Shown piece after piece: positions 32,708 through 42,026 of a stretch of DNA of 64,000 nt (position 1 is its first letter; each line of letters begins with the position of its first letter). The DNA is taken from the NCBI GenBank assembly GCA_030374765.1, contig JARGXX010000097.1, positions 682,001 through 746,000 of the forward strand, written 5' to 3'. Origin of the DNA: Agarophyton chilense (lineage: Eukaryota; Rhodophyta; Florideophyceae; Gracilariales; Gracilariaceae). Below the pieces are notes generated by a model, which saw nothing but the letters and a program-made list of their open reading frames with translations, searched no databases and was not told the origin of the DNA. A program made the position numbers and the translations under genes.

Positions 32708-34495
32708 TCAACCTGTAGAGTATTTGCTTTCTTTTGTCTCTGACTCAGTAAATCCGAGTGCTAGCTTTCCAGAGTGCAATGTCAGGTTCAGCGTCTCGCA
32801 AAGAGGGCTGTTTGGTTTTGTCAGCGGATCAGCAATGTTCAGCTTTCCTGGTATCCACGATATTTTGTTGACGTTGTGTGTTTCAAATTCATACCTGATA
32901 ACACTCACATCTCCTCTTATAGATTTGTCAATCGAGTTTCGGCATGTGGACAATGATGTAAATAGATCTTTGGAATCAAGCACCAATATCACTTCTATTT
33001 CCATTGTTAGCAGCTGTCTGTAGGCATCAGCGATTCGTTTGGCGTCATCAATTGCTTCTCCAGCAGCCAATATTTCTGCAGCGCCGATTGATTTCACTGG
33101 TCGCTTAGATTTGTGACTACACCAAGAGATGGTGTGAAAAATAGCCCCTTCTTGACATTGCCCAAATAGCAGGCCAATACAAAAACCAAGCTGGCCATGA
33201 TCAACCAGTCGACTAGCATCAGAAAACGCGAGGACTGACATTTGGTATGAGCTCTTGTCTCGGGGTCTTGTGTATTGTATAGTTGTCCCCAGTTTTTTCA
33301 GTAGTCGTAAAATGTTAATCTGTGAGATTAGCGTATGGACTGTTCCTTGCGGTATCTTTTGCTGTAAATAGCTCGCATAAAAGGCACACAGCGGCGAAGC
33401 TGCTATACCAAGCCATCCAAGTGATCTGCTGACAGATCGGAAGCTTTTTTCTTCAACGGCAGTCATTTTCTCATTGATTTCTCTTCGTCTCTGTCTGCTT
33501 ATAGGGAATGACTCCAACAACTGCAGTTTAGCATCTGCATTGACATGAATAGTGAAATCATCTTCCTGAGAAATTTGTAGTCCATAAAACAGAAATGTGC
33601 CAGGACCATAACATATCGTACCGAGTTCATACGAGGCTTGAATTTTCTGGATTGTTTCCTCAACTAAATCCCTCGGACCTCCAAGAAGGACATCGTCAAC
33701 GATTTTGACAGCGACTAAAATTAGTTTTCCAGTCATATCAGTCTTAAGGAACATTTGCGGGATAAAAAGTATTTGAACGAATCCGAAAGACTTCAAAAGA
33801 TTGTCACTGAGCTCTTGCCACTTGGCGTTGGCATTTACCAAGCCATAGGCCGCAGTTAGCAATAGCCATAGGTGATTCTTGTCCAAACTTTCTCTGGAAG
33901 GAATAACATAAACATCTCTTTCAGCTTTTCCAGTCTGGAGGAACGCGCTCTTAAAATCGATTTTAGCTATACACCACTTGAAGATAGTTGCCAGTGACAA
34001 AAGTATTCGTATCCCAGCAGGTGAACACGTCGCTGAATCTGTTTTCAGGTCATTTTTCTCGCGATCCATGTTTCCGTGTGGGGCTATGCGTGCTTTCATC
34101 TGAAGGGTGTTGTCATCATTATTCTTAATCTTGTATATGACATGGCTAGAGATTATGTTGGCATTCCGTGGGATATCTGATTTGTGTACCACGTTAACTG
34201 TCTCTTTGAACTTCTTCTCTTCTTTCTCATAAGCATTAATCAGTGGGAATGACGTGAAACCTTGAGCTTGAAAAAATTGAAAATCTTTCAATCCGAAATG
34301 ATTCTTGTAGTGTTGGAGAACTTCTTGCTCAGAGCTTGTAATCTTCAGTGGAATCACAGAGTTTGCTTCTAGGATGTCGGTGTTATTGTATCTCCAGGTC
34401 TCTTGTTCAAGATCTAGTGTCTCAGTCTCACCGTCATCATAATTAACAGTGACCTTGTTATCATCTGCAGCTCCAATTGTTCCAGGGTAATACAC
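32708..34495 (-). CDS. Element E reverse transcriptase and RNase H
   Basis: A 595-residue frame holds the Copia-type polymerase. It shows K-A-R-I-A-P-H-G, the K-I-D-F-K-S-A-F-L-Q-T region, A-Y-G-L-V-N-A-N (where most Copia have Y-G-L-K-Q), an active-site K-I-V-D-D-V-L-L-G, and an RNase H with the closing D-P-L-T-K near the C-terminus. It ends about 25 bp before the LTR. Confidence 0.82.
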   Translation of the reverse strand: MYYPGTIGAADDNKVTVNYDDGETETLDLEQETWRYNNTDILEANSVIPLKITSSEQEVLQHYKNHFGLKDFQFFQAQGFTSFPLINAYEKEEKKFKETVNVVHKSDIPRNANIISSHVIYKIKNNDDNTLQMKARIAPHGNMDREKNDLKTDSATCSPAGIRILLSLATIFKWCIAKIDFKSAFLQTGKAERDVYVIPSRESLDKNHLWLLLTAAYGLVNANAKWQELSDNLLKSFGFVQILFIPQMFLKTDMTGKLILVAVKIVDDVLLGGPRDLVEETIQKIQASYELGTICYGPGTFLFYGLQISQEDDFTIHVNADAKLQLLESFPISRQRRREINEKMTAVEEKSFRSVSRSLGWLGIAASPLCAFYASYLQQKIPQGTVHTLISQINILRLLKKLGTTIQYTRPRDKSSYQMSVLAFSDASRLVDHGQLGFCIGLLFGQCQEGAIFHTISWCSHKSKRPVKSIGAAEILAAGEAIDDAKRIADAYRQLLTMEIEVILVLDSKDLFTSLSTCRNSIDKSIRGDVSVIRYEFETHNVNKISWIPGKLNIADPLTKPNSPLCETLNLTLHSGKLALGFTESETKESKYSTG

Positions 34496-34672
34496 ATTGT
34501 TTAGAGGCCAAAATACCTCGATGTTGTCCCCACTCGAGGGAAGGGCATTATAACTATCACCTGTTCCATTCTGAAACGTTTGATCAACATAGGGTTCAAT
34601 ATTTTCTTCTTTGCATGCCTTGGAGTGACCATATTTTGGAGAAGTAACTGCAGGGGGGGTGGATAAAACCGT

Positions 34673-37159
34673 TTAAATACACTCATCAACGTTCCATTCC
34701 AATATGTCAATTGCTTCTTGTATCATTGATGCAATGCTGTCTTCTTTGAGGGCAGGGCAAACATCTTCGATAGCAGCTGTTAAATTTTTTCCGCGCTTCC
34801 CGGGTACTGATATTATTCCGGTAGCTTTGTCAAACGAAAGAATCACTTTCGGAGCAGACCATTTACCTCGTTTGGCATTTTGCTCTTTGATAAATATCTG
34901 CACCTGATCACCAACTGCCAAGGGAATGTCAGTGATTGTTTTGGACCTTAAAATCAATGTAAGCTTCCTTTTTGCAATGAGATCTTCATGAGCTTCTAGT
35001 ATCTCGTCCGGGATGGGAAGAGGGAATGCCCCATTCAGGACTGGTCTTGTGTATCCTTTTGCCATCTCTTGTGCAGAGCATATATCATTCACGTATAAAT
35101 CATTGGAAATCCTTAGAGCTTGTTGAACAATTTGTTTTTCTGTGTCTGACGAACAATCAGTAGCTGAGTGCTTAAGACGAAGGTATATATCTCGTATTAT
35201 TCTATGCTTTGATTTGATTACATTCTTGTTGTGCCGTCTCGGAGGAATTGGTCTCGCTTCAATACCGTAGTTGTGTAGGTAAGAGGTAAATTCTGTCGCT
35301 TTGAAAGCCGGGTCAAACAAAACACTTTGAGGGACCCAAAACGGTGTTACCCATAGTAGCTCAAAAATACGAATGGCCTCAGCCATAGACGTGTTAGGAA
35401 CTACGTCACCAGTGGAGTATCTAGATTTGGAGTCCATGATATGAAAGACGCAGTTCGCTTCCAAAAAGAAGTGATCAATACACACAAAGTCATTGAACTC
35501 TCTGTTCACGGTGCTCAAGGACACCTTACGTGTGGCTCTTGGCTCAGAGGTACATAAACAGTGCTCGCATTTTTCCAGTATCAGTGACAAATACTTCTGC
35601 ACATCGGGGCTCCATAGTTTGTTTCTTTCCAATAATATCTTGATATCCGAATAAGAAGAATGACCACAAACATGCTGATGCACTTTGTCAACCAATTTCT
35701 TGAGCTCTTTCCAAGGCCTGCTGGAGTTCTCTCCATCAAACTGAGCAGCCGCACAGAATAGCTCTGTTGAATTATTTTGTTTCGGAGTATAAAATTTTGG
35801 TACAAATACATTGAACGGTATGTAGCTGTGGTACGAGCTATCCTCAAGAGCAATCGAATCTTGCAAACCAGGAAGAACTAACCTGTTTGCATCAACGTGT
35901 AAGATGTTACATTTCCGTGTAACATTTCTTCCTATGACCCACTGCGAGGATCCCTGAATCACAAGGTGCGTAACAGATGCAGTGTTTCCCATATCCGTCC
36001 TTACATTAAATTTGACAGATCCAAGTATGCGTCGCTGTTCACTGGCATGCTGGCCGGAGCCATACTGCCACACGCTTCCTTGTTGTATGCCCTCGGGTAG
36101 TGGTTCGAATGTCCCGTTCCACCCAGGCAAAACGGTAGGCTGTAGCATTTTGAATTCAGTGATACCAATTCCGCTATACGGTGCACCATCATCTAACAAC
36201 GGGCCAATAATAGGTTCTGGAGCTTCATAGGCTGGAGCGAGATAATGCAGGTTTGCCATGTTGAACGTTATCGTTTTCTTTTGGTTCTCAGACGGAGTTG
36301 ACTGCTTCTCTTGCGTCTCACTAGACATGGTCCCAGGTTTCAAGGACCCATCGGCATTGTGATCAACAGCCCAATGTCCGTACTTGTGACATTTCCGACA
36401 CTTACTTTTGCTTTTCAGATCCAGAAGCGCATCAGGGGACAGTTTTCGGCGTGGATGCCTATTGAATCCATTGATTGAATTGGTTGATAAGGTTTCCATC
36501 GGCTCTGTAGTTGTGTGATCACACTGACGAAGCACAGATGCAACTTTTTCGTAGGATACGGCTTGTAGAAATGCTTCCGTGTCAGCATTAGTAGCAATCG
36601 AATCATTGGTAGCAACAGCAGCAAGCACCGATACTCTTTGCCCATTTTCAACACCAGAGTTTGCAAGTAACATGAATGCATTCATTGCCTCCGGCAATTT
36701 GCAACTACCAGATGTAGCAGTCAGTTTGGATACTTGAGCTGCAAAGCGTGCCTCGAAGTTTAGATAGCTCTCATTACCGCGGCGACGAGTGTTTAGCATT
36801 GTCATGAACGCTTGATAAACCTCACTAACCACAGAGAGAGAATCACGTTTGTAAATTGCATTCACGATAACCTTATGTCCATCAACGGCTCGAATATCTT
36901 CAGCGGATATCGCTTTGCAAAGATCCTTGGCTCTACCGTAGAGCTGTGACTGTAGCATAATTCCCCTTAGCGCACTTGGAATCTTATTAGAATTTGAATC
37001 TGGTAGCATATCATGGAACGAATTCCATAAATCAACGGAAGAGGCATATTCTTCCTGGTTTCCAAGACCATCAGTCCAAGGGACACTTTTGAGGTCCCAA
37101 GAAAATCTTGGCCGCGTTGGTAGCCCCTTCGGTAACGTAGAATCTGGGTCTGGGCCCAT
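34673..37159 (-). CDS. Element E gag, protease and integrase
   Basis: An 828-residue frame starts at the primer-binding site. It has gag helices, a zinc knuckle C-R-K-C-H-K-Y-G-H-W near residue 240, a protease with D-D-G-A-P-Y-S-G-I-G near 310, and an integrase with the H-H-C-C zinc region (H-Q-H-V-C-G-H...C-E-H-C) near 500. A catalytic-core-like region with F-V-C-I-D-H-F-F follows. Confidence 0.8.
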   Translation of the reverse strand: MGPDPDSTLPKGLPTRPRFSWDLKSVPWTDGLGNQEEYASSVDLWNSFHDMLPDSNSNKIPSALRGIMLQSQLYGRAKDLCKAISAEDIRAVDGHKVIVNAIYKRDSLSVVSEVYQAFMTMLNTRRRGNESYLNFEARFAAQVSKLTATSGSCKLPEAMNAFMLLANSGVENGQRVSVLAAVATNDSIATNADTEAFLQAVSYEKVASVLRQCDHTTTEPMETLSTNSINGFNRHPRRKLSPDALLDLKSKSKCRKCHKYGHWAVDHNADGSLKPGTMSSETQEKQSTPSENQKKTITFNMANLHYLAPAYEAPEPIIGPLLDDGAPYSGIGITEFKMLQPTVLPGWNGTFEPLPEGIQQGSVWQYGSGQHASEQRRILGSVKFNVRTDMGNTASVTHLVIQGSSQWVIGRNVTRKCNILHVDANRLVLPGLQDSIALEDSSYHSYIPFNVFVPKFYTPKQNNSTELFCAAAQFDGENSSRPWKELKKLVDKVHQHVCGHSSYSDIKILLERNKLWSPDVQKYLSLILEKCEHCLCTSEPRATRKVSLSTVNREFNDFVCIDHFFLEANCVFHIMDSKSRYSTGDVVPNTSMAEAIRIFELLWVTPFWVPQSVLFDPAFKATEFTSYLHNYGIEARPIPPRRHNKNVIKSKHRIIRDIYLRLKHSATDCSSDTEKQIVQQALRISNDLYVNDICSAQEMAKGYTRPVLNGAFPLPIPDEILEAHEDLIAKRKLTLILRSKTITDIPLAVGDQVQIFIKEQNAKRGKWSAPKVILSFDKATGIISVPGKRGKNLTAAIEDVCPALKEDSIASMIQEAIDILEWNVDECI

Positions 37160-37162
37160 AAC
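37149..37162 (-). promoter_or_regulatory. Half-tRNA primer-binding site of element E
   Basis: The plus strand reads TCTGGGCCCATAAC directly beside the LTR. CTGGGCCCATAAC is the anticodon-stem sequence of initiator tRNA-Met. Drosophila copia and yeast Ty5 are known to prime from such an internal half-tRNA, and element F has the same site. Confidence 0.75.
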
Positions 37163-37420
37163 AATGAATAATTGAGAATACGGTTGACAGTGGTAGCGGT
37201 ATCAGATAACGATCAGAGGTAGTTTATCAAAAATGGGGAGAACCTCTGTGAAGGTCCACTTCTCAAGAACAAGTGCAGTGTTCTGTCTTATATATCAGAT
37301 GGTCTATTGCATGTCAGTACTCACACAGATTCATTGTTGCATGGACAGTTTCTCACAGCCGGTTACTTGACCAGTACTTCACGTCCATTGAAAGTGAGTC
37401 TCTGTAACTCAACATTCACA
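37163..37420 (-). repeat. 5' LTR of element E
   Basis: 258 bp matching 32,426-32,683 with about one difference. GTCAA follows directly. Confidence 0.92.
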
Positions 37421-37997
37421 GTCAACATGTGTTTTGTAACGATTGCCTTTCGAGGCATATTAACACAAATGATGGATGGAAATGCCAAATTTGCCGTCGC
37501 TTTATTCACAGCGGACATGTTCTCACTTATATTGAATACACCCCTCAGGTTTCGATTCAGGAAAAACTATAATGTAACCCACTCACGGACAATGAGCTTC
37601 AACGTTTAAAAAAAGATTGGTGGCAAACCGTAAGCGCCGCGAGCGCAGTGAGAAGAAGAAAGGGCTACGTTCATCTTCTTCTCATAATCAAAATGGGGAT
37701 AATGGGAATAATGGAGCACCATTGCAGTCACCCAAAATGTGTATCTGAAGTTTGAACAAAATACCCAGGAGATAAAGAAGAGAACTGAGAGTCTTGTGAG
37801 GTTGCTCTGCTGTACCTCCTCTGAATTGTCTACTGCACGGATCTTTGTAGCCTCTTCAAAGTCTACTACACTGTCTCGTTAATCATCGTAAAGCTCTTCT
37901 TAAAGATATCGGTATTCATTGGAACCAAGATATTCATTGACATTTGAGCCTCGATTCAATCCTATCCTCGAAGCTCCTCGCCCTCCATTCCCCTTTG

Positions 37998-38065
37998 TTC
38001 ATCTCGTCCACCTCGTCCACCTCTTCCACCGAGTCCGCCGCATCCACCTCTGCCACCTCGTCCGC
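37998..38065. repeat. CACCTCGTC 9-bp minisatellite
   Basis: About seven imperfect 9-bp units of the CACCTCGTC/CACCTCTTC type. In the minus strand they would encode Gly-Gly-Arg repeats within a short frame (37,962-38,144), resembling an RGG tract, but no larger gene is visible around it. Confidence 0.5.
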
Positions 38066-38642
38066 GGTTCTCTCGGCGATGACTTGCGCTGTCGCGGGTT
38101 AGAGCCGACCGCCAACACGGACCAGAGAGCAAAACATTCCCCATCCGATTCCAGAAATGTCCCGATCGATCGTTAAGATGTTTAATATGTTTTCCCGCTA
38201 GCTGGGCTCTTCCAACGGTGGCTGAACTACCAGCACGAGCTCGAACCAGCTGGCAAACAACAATTCCACGCGAAGAGGTTGTACCAAAGACATGGGCGAC
38301 TTAACTGTATCCTCCTTCTACCGATTTTGACAGACCTCTCGTGGCGCCAGACCTTCGCAAACAGCGGCACCTTCGAGAAGCCGCGCCAGAGGTGCAAGGT
38401 ACCGCTGTGATTCGTCCAGAGAACGGCCTATGGCGCTGAATTGAATTTCGAAAGCCCAGTCATTATTCCATCGCGTCTTCGGCGCACGGCCTCTTTTCCA
38501 TTCGCAGCATATGTCCAGTTGCCTCCGCCATGCTGCGTTTCAATCAGTGCCAGCACCTAACAAGTGAATAATTTAAAGCGTCTTCCGTTCCGTGTTTGGG
38601 AGTTCAGAAGCAGCTTGCGAAGCATGCGCAAACCACCACAAA

Positions 38643-40280
38643 TTACTTCTTTCTCATTAAGCGCTTTAGAGCATCCGGCAAAGGAGAAGTCGCCCAAAGC
38701 CGCCCAGCATTAATTCCAGCTTTTACATCGGCCAAGTCCTTCTTCCGAATCTTATCAATCAAGTCTTTTGTCTTCTGTCGTTTCTCGCGCATGTGCCCCT
38801 CCTCAAGCTTTCTAGCTTGCACAACAGTTTCTTGCACTTTCTTTAGACGCTTCGAATTCTTGTTTCGTCCTTTCTGTTTCTTCTTCGCACCGCGCTTGTC
38901 GATTTTCTCCAGGTTCGCGCGGCGCTGCTGGTACCGAATTTCGCGCACACGCTCGTGAGGGTTACGGTCAACGGAGCCCACGGGCGATGGATCCAACACA
39001 ATGGACGCTGGTGGCAATTTGTCGATGAGAGATCGCACTTCGTTTTGAGAACGTTGTTTTCTGGTTTCGTACGGATTGGGCGCGTTGGTATCGAACGTAG
39101 GCTCCCCGGCGCCGGGAACAATCATGTTGCGAACACCTGTCTCATGACATACAGCAAGAACGTCTTCGAATGGACAAAAATCTAGACCAGTAATGACTGA
39201 ACCGGAATAGGTCTGTCTCATGTACGGTTCGGCGCGCTTCTCTAAAAGCAGCAGGCCAGGGCGAGTGAGGAAGGGGGCCCAGACATGAACGGATGCACAA
39301 AACGATAGTGCAACCATTTGACGTTGTGACACACAAAGCGAAGTGGTATGAGGTGGAACGGACCACTGGAAGACCTTTCGGTACGTGCTCATGTCCCAGC
39401 AGGCAACGACTGAATCTGCTCCTGTAGAGTACATGTAGCGGCCTTTAAGGTCGACTGCAACGTGATGCACAGCGGAGCGATGGGTGAGCATGCGCACTAG
39501 AGGGCGTCTTATTACAGGGGACCAAAGGAAAACAACTCCGGAGGTGTGCGCGAGGTGAATGATACCATTTGACAAATTGGCGCAAGTGTCTGTGGCGGCA
39601 TTGAGTCGCAGGTGACGAGCTGCGTAATCATGTTCGTTGATGACCTTACCCGTGGAGGTATCGGTGTATACGAGACGGCCATGAGGTGCAGCTTGAGCAG
39701 AAGTAGACGCCAACAACATATGATGGGGCAAAAAGACAAGATTATCTGGATCTCTGTGATTCCTCAACACATGCAGCTGAAATCCGCGGGAATCGTACAG
39801 GTAGACAAATTGCTTTTGGGCAGTAGCTAAAAAGGAATCATTGTGCAAAAACGAAGCAGATCGGACAGTTTCATCAAGCGTGAGCTCGGTTCGTAGCTTG
39901 AAAGAACGTCAATCGAGCATTGAAACAGGACCAAGTCTACTGGCAATCCACAAAGAGCGAGAATAGCGCGAAAAACATGCGGTGTGATAGGGGGCCAAAC
40001 CGGAGTCGTCCAGTCTGAGTTGGAAGTCGGCGTTGGCCGCAGTAGCAATGTTAACGTGTGGTCGCAGCGCTTGCTGCATGAAATGGTAGGTGTGCTCGAG
40101 GTCGTTTTGCGGCTGAAGCACACCGGGTGCGTCGGTTTGCAAGATGGTGGCATCAATGACTTCCCTGAGCACGACGTACGACAAATGGGCGGCCTGGTTG
40201 GCGCGGGAGACGCGCTTGCGCGCGGTTGGCTTCACATCGGCGAGGGGGATCTGTTGGCGCGGGCGCGGGCGACGGCCCAT
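38643..40280 (-). CDS. UTP7: UTP7/WDR46 WD40 ribosome-biogenesis protein
   Basis: Host gene for the nucleolar protein of the small-subunit processome (yeast Utp7, human WDR46/BING4), needed for 18S rRNA maturation. From ATG at 40,280 the frame gives about 545 residues, the usual family size, with no intron. Seen: a basic N-terminus, a central WD40 propeller with [16 protein letters not shown] and [11 protein letters not shown], and the diagnostic BING4 C-terminal block [12 protein letters not shown] followed by [10 protein letters not shown] and [10 protein letters not shown] Lys/Arg-rich tail ends the protein. One in-frame TGA at 39,909-39,911 interrupts the frame at a place where the family reads Leu/Phe-Asp-Trp, so TGG to TGA by mutation or read error is the simplest explanation. 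The downstream frame has no other stop and is well conserved. A hexanucleotide array lies 90 bp upstream of the start. Confidence 0.9.
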
Positions 40281-40344
40281 TTGCGCGAAGCTCACGGGGG
40301 CGCGGGGCACTGATCTCACCAGAATTGGGCGGATATGGGGAGGC

Positions 40345-40462
40345 GATGGCGACGGCGACGGCGACGGCGACGGCAAAGGCGAAGGCGAAGGCGAAGGCGA
40401 AGGCGAAGGCGAAGGCGAAGGCGAAGGCGAAGGCGAAGGCGAAGGCGAAGGCGAAGGCGACG
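40345..40462. repeat. (GGCGAC)n-(GGCGAA)n microsatellite
   Basis: About four GGCGAC units followed by about 14 perfect GGCGAA units, then degenerate GGTGAC units to about 40,490. It lies just 5' of the UTP7 start codon on the opposite strand, in the probable promoter or leader. It produces long dipeptide frames (Lys-Ala, Phe-Ala, Arg-Leu, Ser-Pro) on both strands, which I regard as artefacts. Confidence 0.95.
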
Positions 40463-41072
40463 GTGATGGCGCCGGTGACGGTGACTGCGACGGCGGGCAA
40501 GTGGGACGAGGCTCGTCGAAATGGTGTGCTTTTCGTTGAAAGAAGCGCCCATTTCGCCGTCGCTAGCGGACGGGCGTGATATCGGGAAGACGTGGACAAA
40601 CCCTACGCACGCGCACGTGCGCCCGCCATTTGGCGCTGTGATTGGCCGCAGTGCGTCGCAGTGCGTCGCCGTGCGACTGCCTGAGCTCCATCGTTGCATT
40701 GCATTACATCGCAACCAAACTTCACCTCGCCCGCTGCCCCGCGCCCTCGCCCATCACCATGGCCGCCTTCGTCACATTGCTCCCGCCGCGCTACGCTGCG
40801 CTGCGCCACGCCGCGCGCCCCGTCTCGCCGATACGCAGCACTCCGCCAATACGGCACGTCCCGCGCCGCGCGCCTAGGAGTATTCACGCCGTGCTCTAGT
40901 CCCTGCTGTCTTCAACCGCCACACCTGCCGCGATGGGGAGACGACGAAGACGGCGGGCGATATGTGGGCGGGAGGAGGAGAAGGATGCACAGACGAAGAC
41001 GCGCGACGTGAGCGAGAAGAGCGGTGGAAGAGGGGGGGGTGCGGGGGGTAAATAGGGGGCGACGCAGGAAGG

Positions 41073-41603
41073 TTGCAGCGTTTCTTGGAAAAGTGCGGGG
41101 TGCCCAGAGAGCTGGCAGCCGCACAAGCCAAAAAATCCGCGGCGCATGCGCGTCGTCACTGCGGCGGCGTAGTGGCTGCTCCCCACGCCACCGGCGCCCC
41201 GCCGCTGCCGCTGTTCGGCAGCACGCTCAGCGCTGTGCCCATCATGGTGGCGGCGGTGGCGCCATCGTACGCCCCCGCGGGAGCCATCACACTGCCTGGC
41301 GCGCTGCCGCTGCCGTCAACGCCCGTAGGCGCCATCGCGTTCACCGCTGCGCCGCCGCCTCCGTCGCCAACCACACTTACCGACGCGCCGCCTCCGCCGT
41401 CCGCGCCCACAAGCGCCATCGTGCTCACCGCCGCGCCGCCGCCGCCGTCAGCGCCCACAGGCGCCACCGCGCTCACCGTCGCGCCGCCGCCGCCGCCGTC
41501 GGCGCCCGCAGGCGCCATTATACTGTCCATCTTCAAACGGCGCTGTTCCGGAGGTAGTCGCTCTTCTGGAAGCCACCCAGCCAGAATACGGAAAATAACT
41601 TGA
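41073..41603 (+). CDS. Ala/Pro-rich repeat frame, doubtful gene
   Basis: A frame of about 176 residues has a repeat of 16-17 residues, A-P-P-P-P-S-A-P-T-x-A-I/T, encoded by 48-51 bp units at about 41,320-41,520. All frames here are open because the DNA is extremely GC-rich. The unit is a genuine tandem repeat in DNA. Whether it is translated, and in which frame, cannot be decided; the minus-strand reading is Gly/Ala-rich and equally open. No signal peptide or domain is visible. Confidence 0.2.
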   Translation: MQRFLEKCGVPRELAAAQAKKSAAHARRHCGGVVAAPHATGAPPLPLFGSTLSAVPIMVAAVAPSYAPAGAITLPGALPLPSTPVGAIAFTAAPPPPSPTTLTDAPPPPSAPTSAIVLTAAPPPPSAPTGATALTVAPPPPPSAPAGAIILSIFKRRCSGGSRSSGSHPARIRKIT

Positions 41604-41688
41604 GCGGCGAATGGTAGGCATATAAGCTAAATGTAACGCGGATTATAATGGTAGGCCATAGGCCCTGCTATGAGTGACCCGAAGAAAT

Positions 41689-41843
41689 TGTTGGCAGTAG
41701 TGACTTCCATGGAGGAAGCCGTTCACTTGGTCTTGTTCTTTACTTATAGTGGTGCTCCTGTGCACGGTTTGTCTACTGATATCGGAGGGAAACTAATCGA
41801 TAACGCCCGAGGGTGACGATGCTTACTTGGCCTACCGATAACA
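41689..41843 (-). repeat. 3' LTR of element F
   Basis: 155 bp, TGTTGGCAG...CGATAACA on the plus strand, matching the copy at 45,931 apart from about two substitutions and the 18-bp duplication there. Confidence 0.92.
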
Positions 41844-42026
41844 TTCTCCCTTAGGTCAAGGCGTGCAAGAAATGGATGAAATTGAATGGAGCCCCATCAT
41901 AGCTCTCAGCGTTGCGAGTTTAGATCCATAAACCGGCTTTGTCAGTGGGTCTGACACGTTGTGCTCGCTAGGGACGAAGTGAAATTCCACCAGTCCTTTC
42001 TTCGTGTAATCGCGTACGGCCATTGT

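Larger units (their letters stand above)
32426..37420 (-). mobile_element. Young divergent Copia element E
   Basis: Minus-strand Ty1/copia element with 258-bp LTRs (32,426-32,683 and 37,163-37,420) and a perfect 5-bp duplication, GTCAA (32,421-32,425 and 37,421-37,425). The LTRs differ at about one position by eye, so the insertion is recent. A pyrimidine run after the left LTR is the polypurine tract on the element's strand. A half-tRNA primer site adjoins the right LTR. Coding is in two long frames, gag to integrase and reverse transcriptase to RNase H, with about one break between them. The proteins are divergent from common Copia, with a weakly conserved integrase, perhaps akin to the CoDi-like groups of algae and diatoms (inference). 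Confidence 0.92.
32327..37878 (+). pseudogene. RING-finger protein gene split by Copia element E
   Basis: A plus-strand frame with ATG at 32,327 reaches C-P-I-C-V-E-I and H-F-C-Q at 32,425, where element E starts. After E, from 37,421, the sequence reads H-V-F-C-N-D-C followed 12 residues later by C-Q-I-C. The spacing C-X2-C-X12-C-X-H-X2-C-X2-C-X12-C-X2-C is that of a C3HC4 RING finger, the zinc-binding fold of many E3 ubiquitin ligases. The insertion duplicated GTCAA inside the motif. Further downstream the coding signal continues through a Lys/Arg-rich and Asn/Gly-rich tail to about 37,878, but with at least one in-frame stop and a frame change, so the gene looks dead even apart from the insertion. 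Whether another intact copy exists elsewhere cannot be seen. Confidence 0.72.

Noticed and set aside
38000-38065. CACCTCGTC units as a CRISPR array or regulatory array
   Set aside because: Units are 9 bp without spacers; it is a simple minisatellite.
38643-39848. UTP7 starting at 39,848 as a shorter protein
   Set aside because: The first codon there is TTG, and conserved family sequence continues upstream to an ATG at 40,280; the shorter form lacks the start of the propeller.
40153-40714. Long dipeptide frames (Lys-Ala, Phe-Ala, Arg-Leu) on both strands
   Set aside because: They are translations of the GGCGAA microsatellite and have no domain on either side.
40521-41186. Several overlapping GC-rich frames on both strands
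   Set aside because: Open frames are expected by chance in such GC-rich DNA; none shows family likeness or consistent codon use.
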